64,000 nucleotides of DNA from G965197005 sp965197005 (GTDB lineage Bacteria; Pseudomonadota; Gammaproteobacteria; Pseudomonadales; Oceanobacteraceae): the NCBI GenBank assembly GCA_965197005.1, contig OZ239982.1:1-64000 (forward strand), in the 5' to 3' direction. Made by a program: the position numbers and the translations under genes. This document shows positions 17,301 through 24,081 of this stretch, one piece after another. The stretch's first letter is position 1, and every line of letters starts with the position of its first letter. The notes beneath the pieces were generated by a model, which searched no databases, was not told where the DNA came from, and was given only the letters and a program-made list of their open reading frames with translations.

Positions 17301-18329
17301 CTGTAATACGTCATTGCTAGTAATGCTTTGATGAGCTAGATAATTTTCTACTTGTGAAAAAATGCTGCTCAACTCGCTAAAACCTGCAATGGCAGCACTG
17401 CCTTTAATGCTATGAGCTGCACGCAAAATATCGGTTTTTTGCTGCGCTGCTATGGTGCTATCTGTGATTTTTTGAAATCTTTGAAAACTGACCTGTAGCG
17501 ACTCTAGTTCAAAGCTAAAAATTTGTTTGAGATTAAAGTCTTTATCTAGTTCAGGTTCAATCTGTGCATGTTGTTCTGTGGTATCTTCTGTTTTTTGTGG
17601 CTTATCAAGTAGGGTAAAAAGACAGTGAATATAATTTTGAGTTTGTGCCAAACCTAAAAAACTGGCTGCTTGCTTGAGTAAAATAAGAAAATAAAAAAGT
17701 GGTGTTTGTGCTAGGTTCTTGAGTTGCTCTTGGGTTATTTTTTTCTTACTTTGGGCAAAAAATAAAAAAGCATTAGTGCACTGATAAATCTGCGGTATAT
17801 CTTCATGGTCAATCTGTTGGATACGAGCAAAAAGGCAGCTAACGCTTGCGTTTAAGGGGGCAAATGGATTGGCGGCAAGACTTTGTTGAATAAAGGATTT
17901 GGCACTTAAAAACTGGCTTGGGCTTAGGTTCTTTAAGTTGTGTGTGCGTACGCTTATATCAGGCAGCTCACTTAAACATAGTTCAGGTGCATAGGTAAAG
18001 TTACGTTGACTTTGCTGTTTTTTAAGTTGTTGCTCTAATTGTAATGGTTGGCTGTTAATGAGTTTTTGTAACCATATTAAATACTGTATTAGCAGCAGTG
18101 AAGGCTGAGGGGTTGCTGAGGCTAAGTATTTGCAAGCATCAATAAAAAGTGGCATTTGTGAAAGTTGACAAAATGCCGAGAGTTGCTGCAGTTTTTGCCA
18201 TAGAGGGCTGATATCCTGCTGATTTTTCAGTCCCGCTATTAAGGCATCTAAAAGCTGTGTAAATAGCCGTTGTTGCGCTTGTTTGGCAAGGTATTGTTGA
18301 GTTAATGGTTGCGCTTTGGTTAATTGCAT
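14337..18329 (-). CDS. chpA: ChpA-type hybrid chemotaxis histidine kinase of the type IV pilus Chp system
   Basis: 1330 aa. It is the CheA-like kinase that controls twitching and pilus-linked cAMP signalling. Two HPt domains are visible, with AAHSIKGSAAIAG (His near 308) and LLHTLKGSAKLVD (His near 668). They are followed by a coiled segment (~780-840), a CheA-type ATPase with LDHGIENAQ (~935), DDGMGID and SGRGFGLDIV, a CheW-like region (~1065-1200) and a C-terminal receiver with Asp in LLDIEMPNMDG (~1263). Pseudomonas ChpA is about 2470 aa with eight phosphotransfer domains, so this is a reduced version. The gene follows pilJ at a 9-bp gap. Confidence 0.93.
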   Translation of the reverse strand: MQLTKAQPLTQQYLAKQAQQRLFTQLLDALIAGLKNQQDISPLWQKLQQLSAFCQLSQMPLFIDACKYLASATPQPSLLLIQYLIWLQKLINSQPLQLEQQLKKQQSQRNFTYAPELCLSELPDISVRTHNLKNLSPSQFLSAKSFIQQSLAANPFAPLNASVSCLFARIQQIDHEDIPQIYQCTNAFLFFAQSKKKITQEQLKNLAQTPLFYFLILLKQAASFLGLAQTQNYIHCLFTLLDKPQKTEDTTEQHAQIEPELDKDFNLKQIFSFELESLQVSFQRFQKITDSTIAAQQKTDILRAAHSIKGSAAIAGFSELSSIFSQVENYLAHQSITSNDVLQQVQQLNQLIVQYLSTYIASDNAEKIQQQQQEIYHWLKDKQQNNQQQKWHEQLKNWLCLTENDCLLDDPQHLDANLKQIYNAKINELFDLFKHRYYPEFEYFLALYHNHLSADSQETQILALFYNNLEINLNQLMAGDSPSIASTTLEQLEQTSPMQGSEDERFFYQTCSELLIEIQQSLKQNPQVPLFSWLKKEIKNLIQAANHLHLYSFSGFFFNLLSIIIESPKQTVSNLEQANSLLKKSQLLLHRRQYYPQYSTQSILQQIEYIKKNIAYKPREKSEFAEEISDIFQQEANVLLQGIKVQINKWSANPKSNNFAHAILRLLHTLKGSAKLVDASAIAKCAHQFEDLLTNTETHELKHIHHQYQQLKNILNKPHTDKIATGSHKLKPKLPNVYKGELSLSRQELDKQLILASENIIMRDRIERQMRSVSAVIEEFDRTLERLLEQTKQLEQESAATAACEHKNHTTNSDNHEDLELESYSSLQNISQVISESVSDIKDIRHSIVRRNLLTHRFLDSQRKINMSLQQSLLSSRQIEFSQILPRLQATCEKNSRELNKPAQLYINNQQLKIDQALLEQLVTPLEHIIRNALDHGIENAQQRQQQHKPETASIYIQVNKTTSEYQIDISDDGMGIDFNKIRQKALDKGLINQQQALTEKQCLQLIFSPGFSTASKVTDISGRGFGLDIVDYEIKKMGGQIEVLANAQQGASFRIHLPFSLSQNKALFIQQNNQRFAIPFGHIKATLRHTNELKIEHEKLHYLGQKYPIINLSQLLHLKHHSELSEQQPALLLINSLIPTAIVVDKLLAFREIVVKSLGQSFSGFSPVVGGSVLADGQIVPVLDLPALILQQAQGIQPHTLLSTPTTNEPQAPLILIVDDSVTVRKYSSRMLMSHGYRTLRARDGLEAIEKMQKHTPDLVLLDIEMPNMDGFEVASLMKHDTKLKTIPIIMISSRSGKKYQQKAQSMGVQHFLNKPYNKQELLALIKTL

Positions 18330-18338
18330 AAGCCATTT

Positions 18339-20153
18339 TTACTCTTCGAGCTTAAACTTTTTAAAGGAAGTGCCTAAACGTTCGGTCTGTGTGCTTAAGT
18401 CTGCACTTGTGTTTTGTATTTTTATCATACCTGTTTGTGCCTGCTCAGCCAGTTCTAATAATAAATGTTGTATATCAATTAGTTTTGGTAGGTTTTGGCT
18501 ATGTAAATTATCACTATTTAATAGGCTTTGGCTCAGATTGGTTAGTAGTCTTAGGTTATGATTAAAGTCTTCCATAATGACGCTGGCATCATCTGCTTGG
18601 GCAGTGGTTTTGGCAACGATATTGGTGGTTTCTTCTAAGGCAATGCTGACTTCTTTGGTGTCTGATTGAATGGCAGTGACAAGACGCTCAATTTGCTCAA
18701 TCATGAGGGTTGATTTTTCTGCTAGACGCTGAATTTCTTCTGCAACAACAGAAAAGCCTTTCCCTGCCTCGCCTGCTTGTGATGCTTGTATGGCAGCATT
18801 AATTGCCAATACGTTGGTTTGCTCCCCCATATCATTAATTAAATTTAAAACATCACCCACTTCTTGAGACGACTCGCCTAAGCGCTTGACCCGCTTGCTA
18901 CTTGCTTGCACCTGCTCTTGAATATGCATGAGTCCAATATAAGAATCTCGTACTTCAGCAATGGTTTTTTGACAAATAACTGAGGTTCGTTTACTCACTT
19001 GAAATAAGTCTTTACTGTTGTTTTTATTGCGTGCAGTAAATTCATTTAGCTCTTGAATTGATTCTGAGGATTGTTTGGTTTTTTGTAGATAAAAATCCAT
19101 TGCTTGCTTTAAATGCGTGCTATCAATTAACAGTTGCTCAATGGTTTTGCTCTGGTTATATACATGCTGGCGTTTACGTTCAATAAACCCACGAATATAA
19201 GTAATTGTGGCATTGAGCTTTTGGCTAAGTGGTTGCGTAAGCTCAAAGGTAGGATTAAATTCAAGTGCTAAATTGCCTTCCATTAGACTATCTAACTCAC
19301 TTTGTAATTGTGTCAGAGCTTGCTGTTGTAATGCTTGTTGTTGCGCCCGTATTTGTCGCTGTTGTTGCTGGTTAAGTCTGAGTAAAAAAATCGTTGCTAA
19401 CAAACAAAGCACGGCTGATAGCAATAATAAATAATTAAAACGCCCCACTTCCAAGAGATTTTGCCATTGTTGCTCACGCTGTAAGATAACCCGTGCAAGC
19501 TGTTGTTGCATATTAACTAACTGACTTCCCACCTCCATTTTTAAGTGCTGCACCTTATCAATTTGGCTACTTAAAGATTTAAGTGAACGTAGCACACCTC
19601 TAACCTTAGGTGGCATGCGCTGATTTGTGAGCTCTAAGGGGGCTGCCTCAGTGGTATTCCATAGTCTTGCTTGTAACGCAAACAGTTGCCGTTCAAGCTG
19701 CCATAAGCTCGCCGTTAGAGCGTTGTTATTTTGCTGTTGTGTGTAACTGATATTGCGCTGAATTTTTGTAATTTGTTGATTAACATTTTGCTGCTCTTGC
19801 TGATAAAGACGTATTTTATTCTGGCTTTCTTTCCATGCTGCCTGTATTTGTTTTTTGCCTTTGGTAAGCGGCTTTATCAGGTTAATTTCATACTTATAAT
19901 TGAGCCATTTCCCAAGGGTAGTATGAATATAACTGGCATAGTAATTTAAGTTTTTTTGGCTCTGTAAGTCGGCGCTTAAGGCATCAATTTCTTTAGCTAA
20001 TTGTTGCTGAATAAGCACCTCTTGTTGATGGTTGCTTGTCTGTTTCTCTAGTAATAAAGAAAACACAAAAAATAACACAATTGCCAAAAGCCCTAATGAT
20101 AAAAGCAGTATGCTAAAAGGCGTAAAAAAATAATTTTTTTGTAGTTCTTTCAT
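18339..20153 (-). CDS. pilJ: PilJ, methyl-accepting chemoreceptor of the Chp system
   Basis: 604 aa. It is a membrane receptor feeding ChpA. An N-terminal membrane segment lies at about 12-34 and a second at about 237-256. Between them is a helical periplasmic region rich in Gln (~35-235). The signalling hairpin carries RLGESSQEVGDVLNLINDMGEQTNVLAINAAIQASQAGEAGKGF, the PilJ version of the MCP tip. The start overlaps the pilI stop by 4 bp. No CheR-like (pilK) or CheB-like (chpB) gene occurs in the operon, so methylation-based adaptation would need enzymes from elsewhere. Confidence 0.92.
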   Translation of the reverse strand: MKELQKNYFFTPFSILLLSLGLLAIVLFFVFSLLLEKQTSNHQQEVLIQQQLAKEIDALSADLQSQKNLNYYASYIHTTLGKWLNYKYEINLIKPLTKGKKQIQAAWKESQNKIRLYQQEQQNVNQQITKIQRNISYTQQQNNNALTASLWQLERQLFALQARLWNTTEAAPLELTNQRMPPKVRGVLRSLKSLSSQIDKVQHLKMEVGSQLVNMQQQLARVILQREQQWQNLLEVGRFNYLLLLSAVLCLLATIFLLRLNQQQQRQIRAQQQALQQQALTQLQSELDSLMEGNLALEFNPTFELTQPLSQKLNATITYIRGFIERKRQHVYNQSKTIEQLLIDSTHLKQAMDFYLQKTKQSSESIQELNEFTARNKNNSKDLFQVSKRTSVICQKTIAEVRDSYIGLMHIQEQVQASSKRVKRLGESSQEVGDVLNLINDMGEQTNVLAINAAIQASQAGEAGKGFSVVAEEIQRLAEKSTLMIEQIERLVTAIQSDTKEVSIALEETTNIVAKTTAQADDASVIMEDFNHNLRLLTNLSQSLLNSDNLHSQNLPKLIDIQHLLLELAEQAQTGMIKIQNTSADLSTQTERLGTSFKKFKLEE

Positions 20154-20743
20154 ATGGTTATCTCTTGTGTATGTGAGGTCGATAAGGTTGTGGCGGACTC
20201 ATTATTATGCATAAAGAAATTTAATCTAGAGCTGCAATCGAGCATGTTTTTAAGTTCCAGCAAATAACACACCTGCTGTTTGTATAGACATTTTAATTTA
20301 ACAAAGCTCTGGCAACTAGCAGGCAAATCGGCATTGAGTACCGTACTAAATTTATCCATCTCAATTAAACCCGCATAAGACTGAATACTAAAAATCAACT
20401 GTTCTTCACCTTGCTGTAATAGCAACCAGCGAGTTTGTAACCTGTTATGTTGATGGGGTTCTATAACAGGGGGACTGTTATTTAACCATAGGCTTAAATC
20501 GAGAACGGGTAATAACCTATCTTGGTAGCTGGCAACGCCTAGTACCCAAGGTTGGGTGTTTGGCATATCACTAATTAAACCGACTTCGAGCACCTTAGAA
20601 ACAAATTGGATATCCAATAAAAAATGGTATTTGCCCACCATTGCCATTATATATTGATTGGTTAATGCTGCTGTGCTGTCATCGTCTTGACGTTGTTCAA
20701 CTTTGTGCATTAGCTCACGCAAATAGGTTAATGCCTGTGCCAT
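20150..20743 (-). CDS. pilI: PilI, CheW-like coupling protein
   Basis: 197 aa. It is predicted to link the PilJ receptor to the ChpA kinase. The CheW fold is recognisable from YHFLLDIQFVSKVLEV, the PWVLGVASYQDRLLPVLDLSLWL motif and LLQQGEEQLIFSIQSYAGLIEM. It starts directly after the pilH stop codon and overlaps pilJ by 4 bp, so the three genes are translationally packed. The identification as PilI comes from position plus the CheW fold. Confidence 0.9.
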   Translation of the reverse strand: MAQALTYLRELMHKVEQRQDDDSTAALTNQYIMAMVGKYHFLLDIQFVSKVLEVGLISDMPNTQPWVLGVASYQDRLLPVLDLSLWLNNSPPVIEPHQHNRLQTRWLLLQQGEEQLIFSIQSYAGLIEMDKFSTVLNADLPASCQSFVKLKCLYKQQVCYLLELKNMLDCSSRLNFFMHNNESATTLSTSHTQEITI

Positions 20744-21106
20744 TTAACGCTCCATCACCTGCTGTATAATATCCTCTAGCTGTTGCTGGTTAACTGGTTT
20801 AACCAAATACCCTTTTGCACCTTGCTTTTCGCCCCAAATACGATCGGTTTGCTGATCTTTGCTAGAAACTAAAATAACCTTAATATTTTTATTTTCTGGC
20901 TCTTTGCAAATTTGTCTGGTTGCCTGAAAACCATTTAATCCCGGCATAATAATATCCATTAGTACAATATCGGGTTGTTCTTCTCGTGCCAAAGCCACCG
21001 CCGCTGCACCTTCTGTAGCCATTAAAATTTCATAGCCTAAAGGCGCAAGCAGCTCTTTAAATAATTGAATTTCAGTTGCAGAGTCATCAACAATTAATAC
21101 ACGCAT
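20744..21106 (-). CDS. pilH: PilH, single-domain response regulator
   Basis: 120 aa. A stand-alone CheY-like receiver phosphorylated by ChpA. In pseudomonads PilH opposes PilG and promotes pilus retraction. It has acidic residues in VDDSA, the phospho-acceptor Asp in VLMDIIMPGLNGFQ (~52), Ser in ILVSSK and the C-terminal Lys in YLVKPVNQQ. It is the second receiver in the operon, 2 bp after pilG, which fits the pilG-pilH order of other species. Confidence 0.9.
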   Translation of the reverse strand: MRVLIVDDSATEIQLFKELLAPLGYEILMATEGAAAVALAREEQPDIVLMDIIMPGLNGFQATRQICKEPENKNIKVILVSSKDQQTDRIWGEKQGAKGYLVKPVNQQQLEDIIQQVMER

Positions 21107-21108
21107 AA

Positions 21109-21498
21109 TTAGAGTTCCTGTACTGGATTGGTTTGGGTTAATAATGCTGTAATTTGTGCATTAGTAAATGGCTTGAGTATATACGCATCTGCCCCTGCTA
21201 TTTCTGCTTCTGCCTGTATAAAAGGACTGTCTTCAGCAGACATAATTAAAACGGGCGTTTGGTTAAAATTAGGGTGTTGCTTTATTAGGGCGCACAACTG
21301 ATGACCGTCAATATCAGGCATACTCATATCTGTTAGTACCCAAGTGGGTTTATGGCTTTGTAATAACGCCAATGCCTCTAGTGCATTGCCAGCTTCAATG
21401 ATTTGATAGTCCAGTTCTTGTAATTGCTTAGAAAGAGTAGCTCGACAAGTCTGGCTATCATCTACCAATAAAATATGAGATAGAGATGATTGTGGCAA
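21109..21498 (-). CDS. pilG: PilG, single-domain response regulator
   Basis: 129 aa. A CheY-like receiver at the head of the operon, which in pseudomonads favours pilus extension and cAMP production. It has VDDSQ, Asp in VLTDMSMPDIDGHQL (~57), the Ser of LIMSAED and the Lys of YILKPFTNAQ. The promoter must lie in 21499-21741, a region shared with divergent cinA that holds two hairpins. Which receiver is PilG and which PilH is decided mainly by gene order. Confidence 0.88.
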   Translation of the reverse strand: MPQSSLSHILLVDDSQTCRATLSKQLQELDYQIIEAGNALEALALLQSHKPTWVLTDMSMPDIDGHQLCALIKQHPNFNQTPVLIMSAEDSPFIQAEAEIAGADAYILKPFTNAQITALLTQTNPVQEL

Positions 21499-21620
21499 AA
21501 TTCCCCCAAAAACAAATGTGCTGTGCTAACGTAAAATTAAGACCTTTGCATAAAAGCGTACAAGGTTCAAGAAAAGCTATATTTAATAGCATATTTTTCA
21601 TCTAATTAAGCCACTTTAAA

Positions 21621-21684
21621 AAGCAAATAGCAATTATCTATTTGCTTAAATAGCATCTGCTTTAATGCTTGCTTAAAAGCAGAT
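21621..21684. promoter_or_regulatory. Two adjacent hairpins between pilG and pncC
   Basis: Hairpin 1: AAGCAAATAG (21621-21630) pairs perfectly with CTATTTGCTT (21638-21647) over a 7-base loop. Hairpin 2: ATCTGCTTTAA (21655-21665) faces TTAAAAGCAGAT (21673-21684) with a one-base bulge. They lie in the divergent control region of the pilus chemotaxis operon and pncC-recA. They could be operators, or terminators protecting the two sides, though no T-tract follows hairpin 1. Confidence 0.5.
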
Positions 21685-21741
21685 AATTATTGTTAAATAA
21701 GTAAGGGAATTTATCATACTCTAATCTATAGCGAGTTCAAT

Positions 21742-22215
21742 ATGCTAAGCCAAGCACTAGAACAACTGGCCACCAAAGCAAAGCTAAAAAACAAAATGTT
21801 AGCAAGTGCAGAGTCTTGTACTGGCGGTCGTATTGCCGCTGCCATTACCTCCCAAGCAGGCAGCTCTGCATGGTTTGCAGGCACTGTAGTGAGTTACTCC
21901 AATGCCATCAAACAACAACTCTTAGGCGTGCGCCCTCAAACACTAAAAGCAGAAGGTGCGGTTAGCCAGCAAACTGTATTGGAAATGCTACAAGGCATAC
22001 TGACCTTAGCCGATGTCAATTTAGCTGTTGCCAGTAGTGGTATTGCCGGCCCTGACGGTGGCACGGCAAGCAAGCCTGTTGGTACTGTTTGGTTGGCATG
22101 GGGCGATAACACACAAACCCACAGCCAATGCTACTGCTTTAAAGGCACCCGTGAACAAATACAAGAGCAAGCCTGTTATCAGGCAATCATAAATTTATGC
22201 GATTTTATTAAATAA
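21742..22215 (+). CDS. pncC: Nicotinamide-nucleotide amidase (CinA C-terminal domain protein, PncC)
   Basis: 157 aa. It deamidates NMN to NaMN in NAD salvage. Motifs of the CinA C-terminal domain are MLASAESCTGGRIAAAITS, GSSAWFAGTVVSYSNAIKQQLLGV and SSGIAGPDGGTASKPVGTVWLAW. The length shows that the N-terminal MoCF-like domain of full CinA is absent, as in most proteobacteria. It lies just upstream of recA, a common arrangement. The recA promoter and SOS box fall in the gap. Confidence 0.92.
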   Translation: MLSQALEQLATKAKLKNKMLASAESCTGGRIAAAITSQAGSSAWFAGTVVSYSNAIKQQLLGVRPQTLKAEGAVSQQTVLEMLQGILTLADVNLAVASSGIAGPDGGTASKPVGTVWLAWGDNTQTHSQCYCFKGTREQIQEQACYQAIINLCDFIK

Positions 22216-22218
22216 AAG

Positions 22219-22247
22219 TTGGCGCAAAGAAAAAGCTATGCTTTAAT
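22219..22247 (+). promoter_or_regulatory. Probable sigma-70 promoter of recA
   Basis: TTGGCG at 22219-22224, a 17-bp spacer and TTTAAT at 22242-22247. It begins 4 bp after the pncC stop and its -10 abuts the SOS box, so LexA binding would block it. Confidence 0.5.
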
Positions 22248-22266
22248 ACTGTTTAAATTTACAGTA
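22247..22266. promoter_or_regulatory. LexA (SOS) box upstream of recA
   Basis: TACTG, ten A/T bases, CAGTA: a perfect dyad matching the Escherichia-type LexA consensus CTGT-N8-ACAG with the flanking TA on both sides. It lies 55 bp before the recA start. LexA-repressed, DNA-damage-induced recA (and coupled recX) is the expected behaviour. No lexA gene is present in the window. Confidence 0.92.
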
Positions 22267-22320
22267 CTTTTAGATAGAAGCCAAAACTCAATGAAAAAAA
22301 CAGCAAAGAGGACTTTAAAT

Positions 22321-23346
22321 ATGGATACCAATAAACAAAAAGCCTTAGACGATGCCCTAGGACAAATCGAACGTCAATTCGGTAAAGGCGCAATCATGCG
22401 TATGGGAGAACAACCCAGAGAAAACATACCTGCCGTTTCAACTGGCTCTTTAGGTTTAGACATAGCCTTAGGCATAGGCGGCTTACCTATGGGACGCATT
22501 GTTGAGATTTATGGACCAGAAAGCTCAGGTAAAACCACCTTATGCTTATCGGTTATGGCACAGGCGCAACAACAGGGTAAAACCGTTGCCATCATTGATG
22601 CCGAACACGCCCTAGACCCGTTATATGCTGAAAAATTGGGGATTAATTTAGATAGTCTGCTGGTTTCACAGCCTGATACAGGGGAGCAAGCTCTGGAAAT
22701 TTGCGACAGCCTAGTACGCTCCAATGCTGTTGATGTGATTGTTGTAGACTCCGTTGCCGCCCTTACGCCTAAAGCCGAGATAGAAGGCGATATGGGTGAT
22801 AGTCACGTTGGGTTACAAGCAAGATTGATGTCACAAGCCTTGCGTAAAATTACAGGTAACGTCAAACACGCCAACTGCCTAGTTATTTTTATTAACCAAA
22901 TTCGTATGAAAATTGGTGTTATGTTTGGTAGCCCTGAAACCACCACTGGTGGTAATGCCCTTAAATTTTATTCCTCCGTACGTTTAGACATTCGTCGCAC
23001 AGGGGCGGTTAAGCAAGGCGATGAAATTATTGGCAACGAGACCCGAGTAAAAGTTGTTAAAAACAAAGTTTCTCCGCCTTTTAAACAAGCAGAATTTCAA
23101 ATTATGTACGGACAAGGCATCTACCACATGGGCGAGATTATTGACCTTGGTGTCAGCTGCAAATTCGTCGAAAAAGCGGGTGCTTGGTACAGCTACAAGG
23201 GTGATAAGATTGGACAAGGCAAAGCCAATGCAGCGCAATATTTAACAGAGCACCCAGACATTGCTGCCGAGATTGAAAGTGCCATTCGTGGGCAGCTTTT
23301 AGCTAACTTAGAGCCTGCCACTGATGCACCACTGGACGCAGAATAA
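22321..23346 (+). CDS. recA: Recombinase RecA
   Basis: 341 aa. It forms filaments on single-stranded DNA, drives strand exchange and triggers LexA self-cleavage. It has Walker A GPESSGKTT, DAEHALDP, Walker B-type VIVVDSVAAL, the L2 loop region around GGNALKFYSSVRLDIRR and the C-terminal acidic tail DAPLDAE. An open frame continues up to 22219. ATG 22321 is preferred because AGAGG precedes it and MDTNKQKALDDALGQIERQFGKG is the canonical start. The last 23 bp overlap recX in another frame. Confidence 0.98.
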   Translation: MDTNKQKALDDALGQIERQFGKGAIMRMGEQPRENIPAVSTGSLGLDIALGIGGLPMGRIVEIYGPESSGKTTLCLSVMAQAQQQGKTVAIIDAEHALDPLYAEKLGINLDSLLVSQPDTGEQALEICDSLVRSNAVDVIVVDSVAALTPKAEIEGDMGDSHVGLQARLMSQALRKITGNVKHANCLVIFINQIRMKIGVMFGSPETTTGGNALKFYSSVRLDIRRTGAVKQGDEIIGNETRVKVVKNKVSPPFKQAEFQIMYGQGIYHMGEIIDLGVSCKFVEKAGAWYSYKGDKIGQGKANAAQYLTEHPDIAAEIESAIRGQLLANLEPATDAPLDAE

Positions 23347-23794
23347 TCCAGATTCTAAAGAGCCTGCTGATTTATACAGCAAGGCTCTTAGCTTTTTAGC
23401 CAAGCGTGAATATTCACAATATGAGCTGCATCACAAACTGCTTAACTACAGTCAAGACAGCAACGCCATCAGCGCATTAATAGAGCAGTTACAACAACAA
23501 AACTTACTTTCAAATGAACGGTTTGCCGAGAACTACGCACGCAGTTATGCCAAACGTGGTAAAGGTCCTTACTGGATAGAGCAACAACTGATTGCCCATG
23601 AGCTAGAGCCCCACTTAATACACCAAGCCCTAGAGCAACAAGACATCAACTGGCAGCAGATAACATGGCACACCGCCAGCAAAAAAATAGGCAACAGCGA
23701 ATTTAAACAGCTAGATTTTACTGCCAAAGCCAAACTCCTTAAATTTATGCAGCAGCGAGGCTTCCCTTTGCAGTGGGTTGATGACCTGTTTTAA
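23324..23794 (+). CDS. recX: RecX regulatory protein
   Basis: 156 aa. It binds RecA filaments and limits their activity. RecX-type three-helix repeats are recognisable: ALSFLAKREYSQYELHHKLL (~25-45), LIEQLQQQNLLSNERFAENYARSYAKRGKGPYWIEQQL (~57-95) and the C-terminal LKFMQQRGFPLQWVDDLF. It begins inside the 3' end of recA, so expression is coupled to recA and to SOS induction. The ATG at 23324 is the only ATG near the expected start, though an alternative start slightly downstream is possible. Confidence 0.87.
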   Translation: MHHWTQNNPDSKEPADLYSKALSFLAKREYSQYELHHKLLNYSQDSNAISALIEQLQQQNLLSNERFAENYARSYAKRGKGPYWIEQQLIAHELEPHLIHQALEQQDINWQQITWHTASKKIGNSEFKQLDFTAKAKLLKFMQQRGFPLQWVDDLF

Positions 23795-23852
23795 ACCAAA
23801 AGCACGCTCAAGTTGCCAGCGTAACTATAGCGCAATTAGTAAGCGCATTTAG

Positions 23853-23988
23853 ACATTGCAGCTTAATTTGGTGCAATGTTGGAAAAACCAGAAGTTGGCT
23901 TACATTTATATTTGATAAACATCAAAAAAAGGTGACTTCAAATTATGAGGTGTATATAGATGGCGCAAGCAAATCACAGCATGCGCCA
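23853..23988. other. Two inverted repeats in the recX - ADP-ribosylglycohydrolase gap
   Basis: ACATTGCA (23853-23860) pairs with TGCAATGT (23872-23879). TGGCGCA (23961-23967) pairs with TGCGCCA (23982-23988). Both are perfect, but neither is followed by a T-tract. Otherwise the gap 23795-24081 shows nothing recognisable. The function is unknown; they could mark an insertion boundary of the following gene. Confidence 0.4.
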
Positions 23989-24081
23989 ACAATTACGCTT
24001 CTGAGCTATATGTCATTAATAGCTAATTTTAATTTATATTATTGTGCATACATTCAAAAGCTCTAACGCCGAGAAAATAAA

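Noticed and set aside
22219..22320. Upstream extension of RecA by 34 residues
   Set aside because: The segment contains the promoter and the SOS box; the canonical RecA start with RBS is at 22321.
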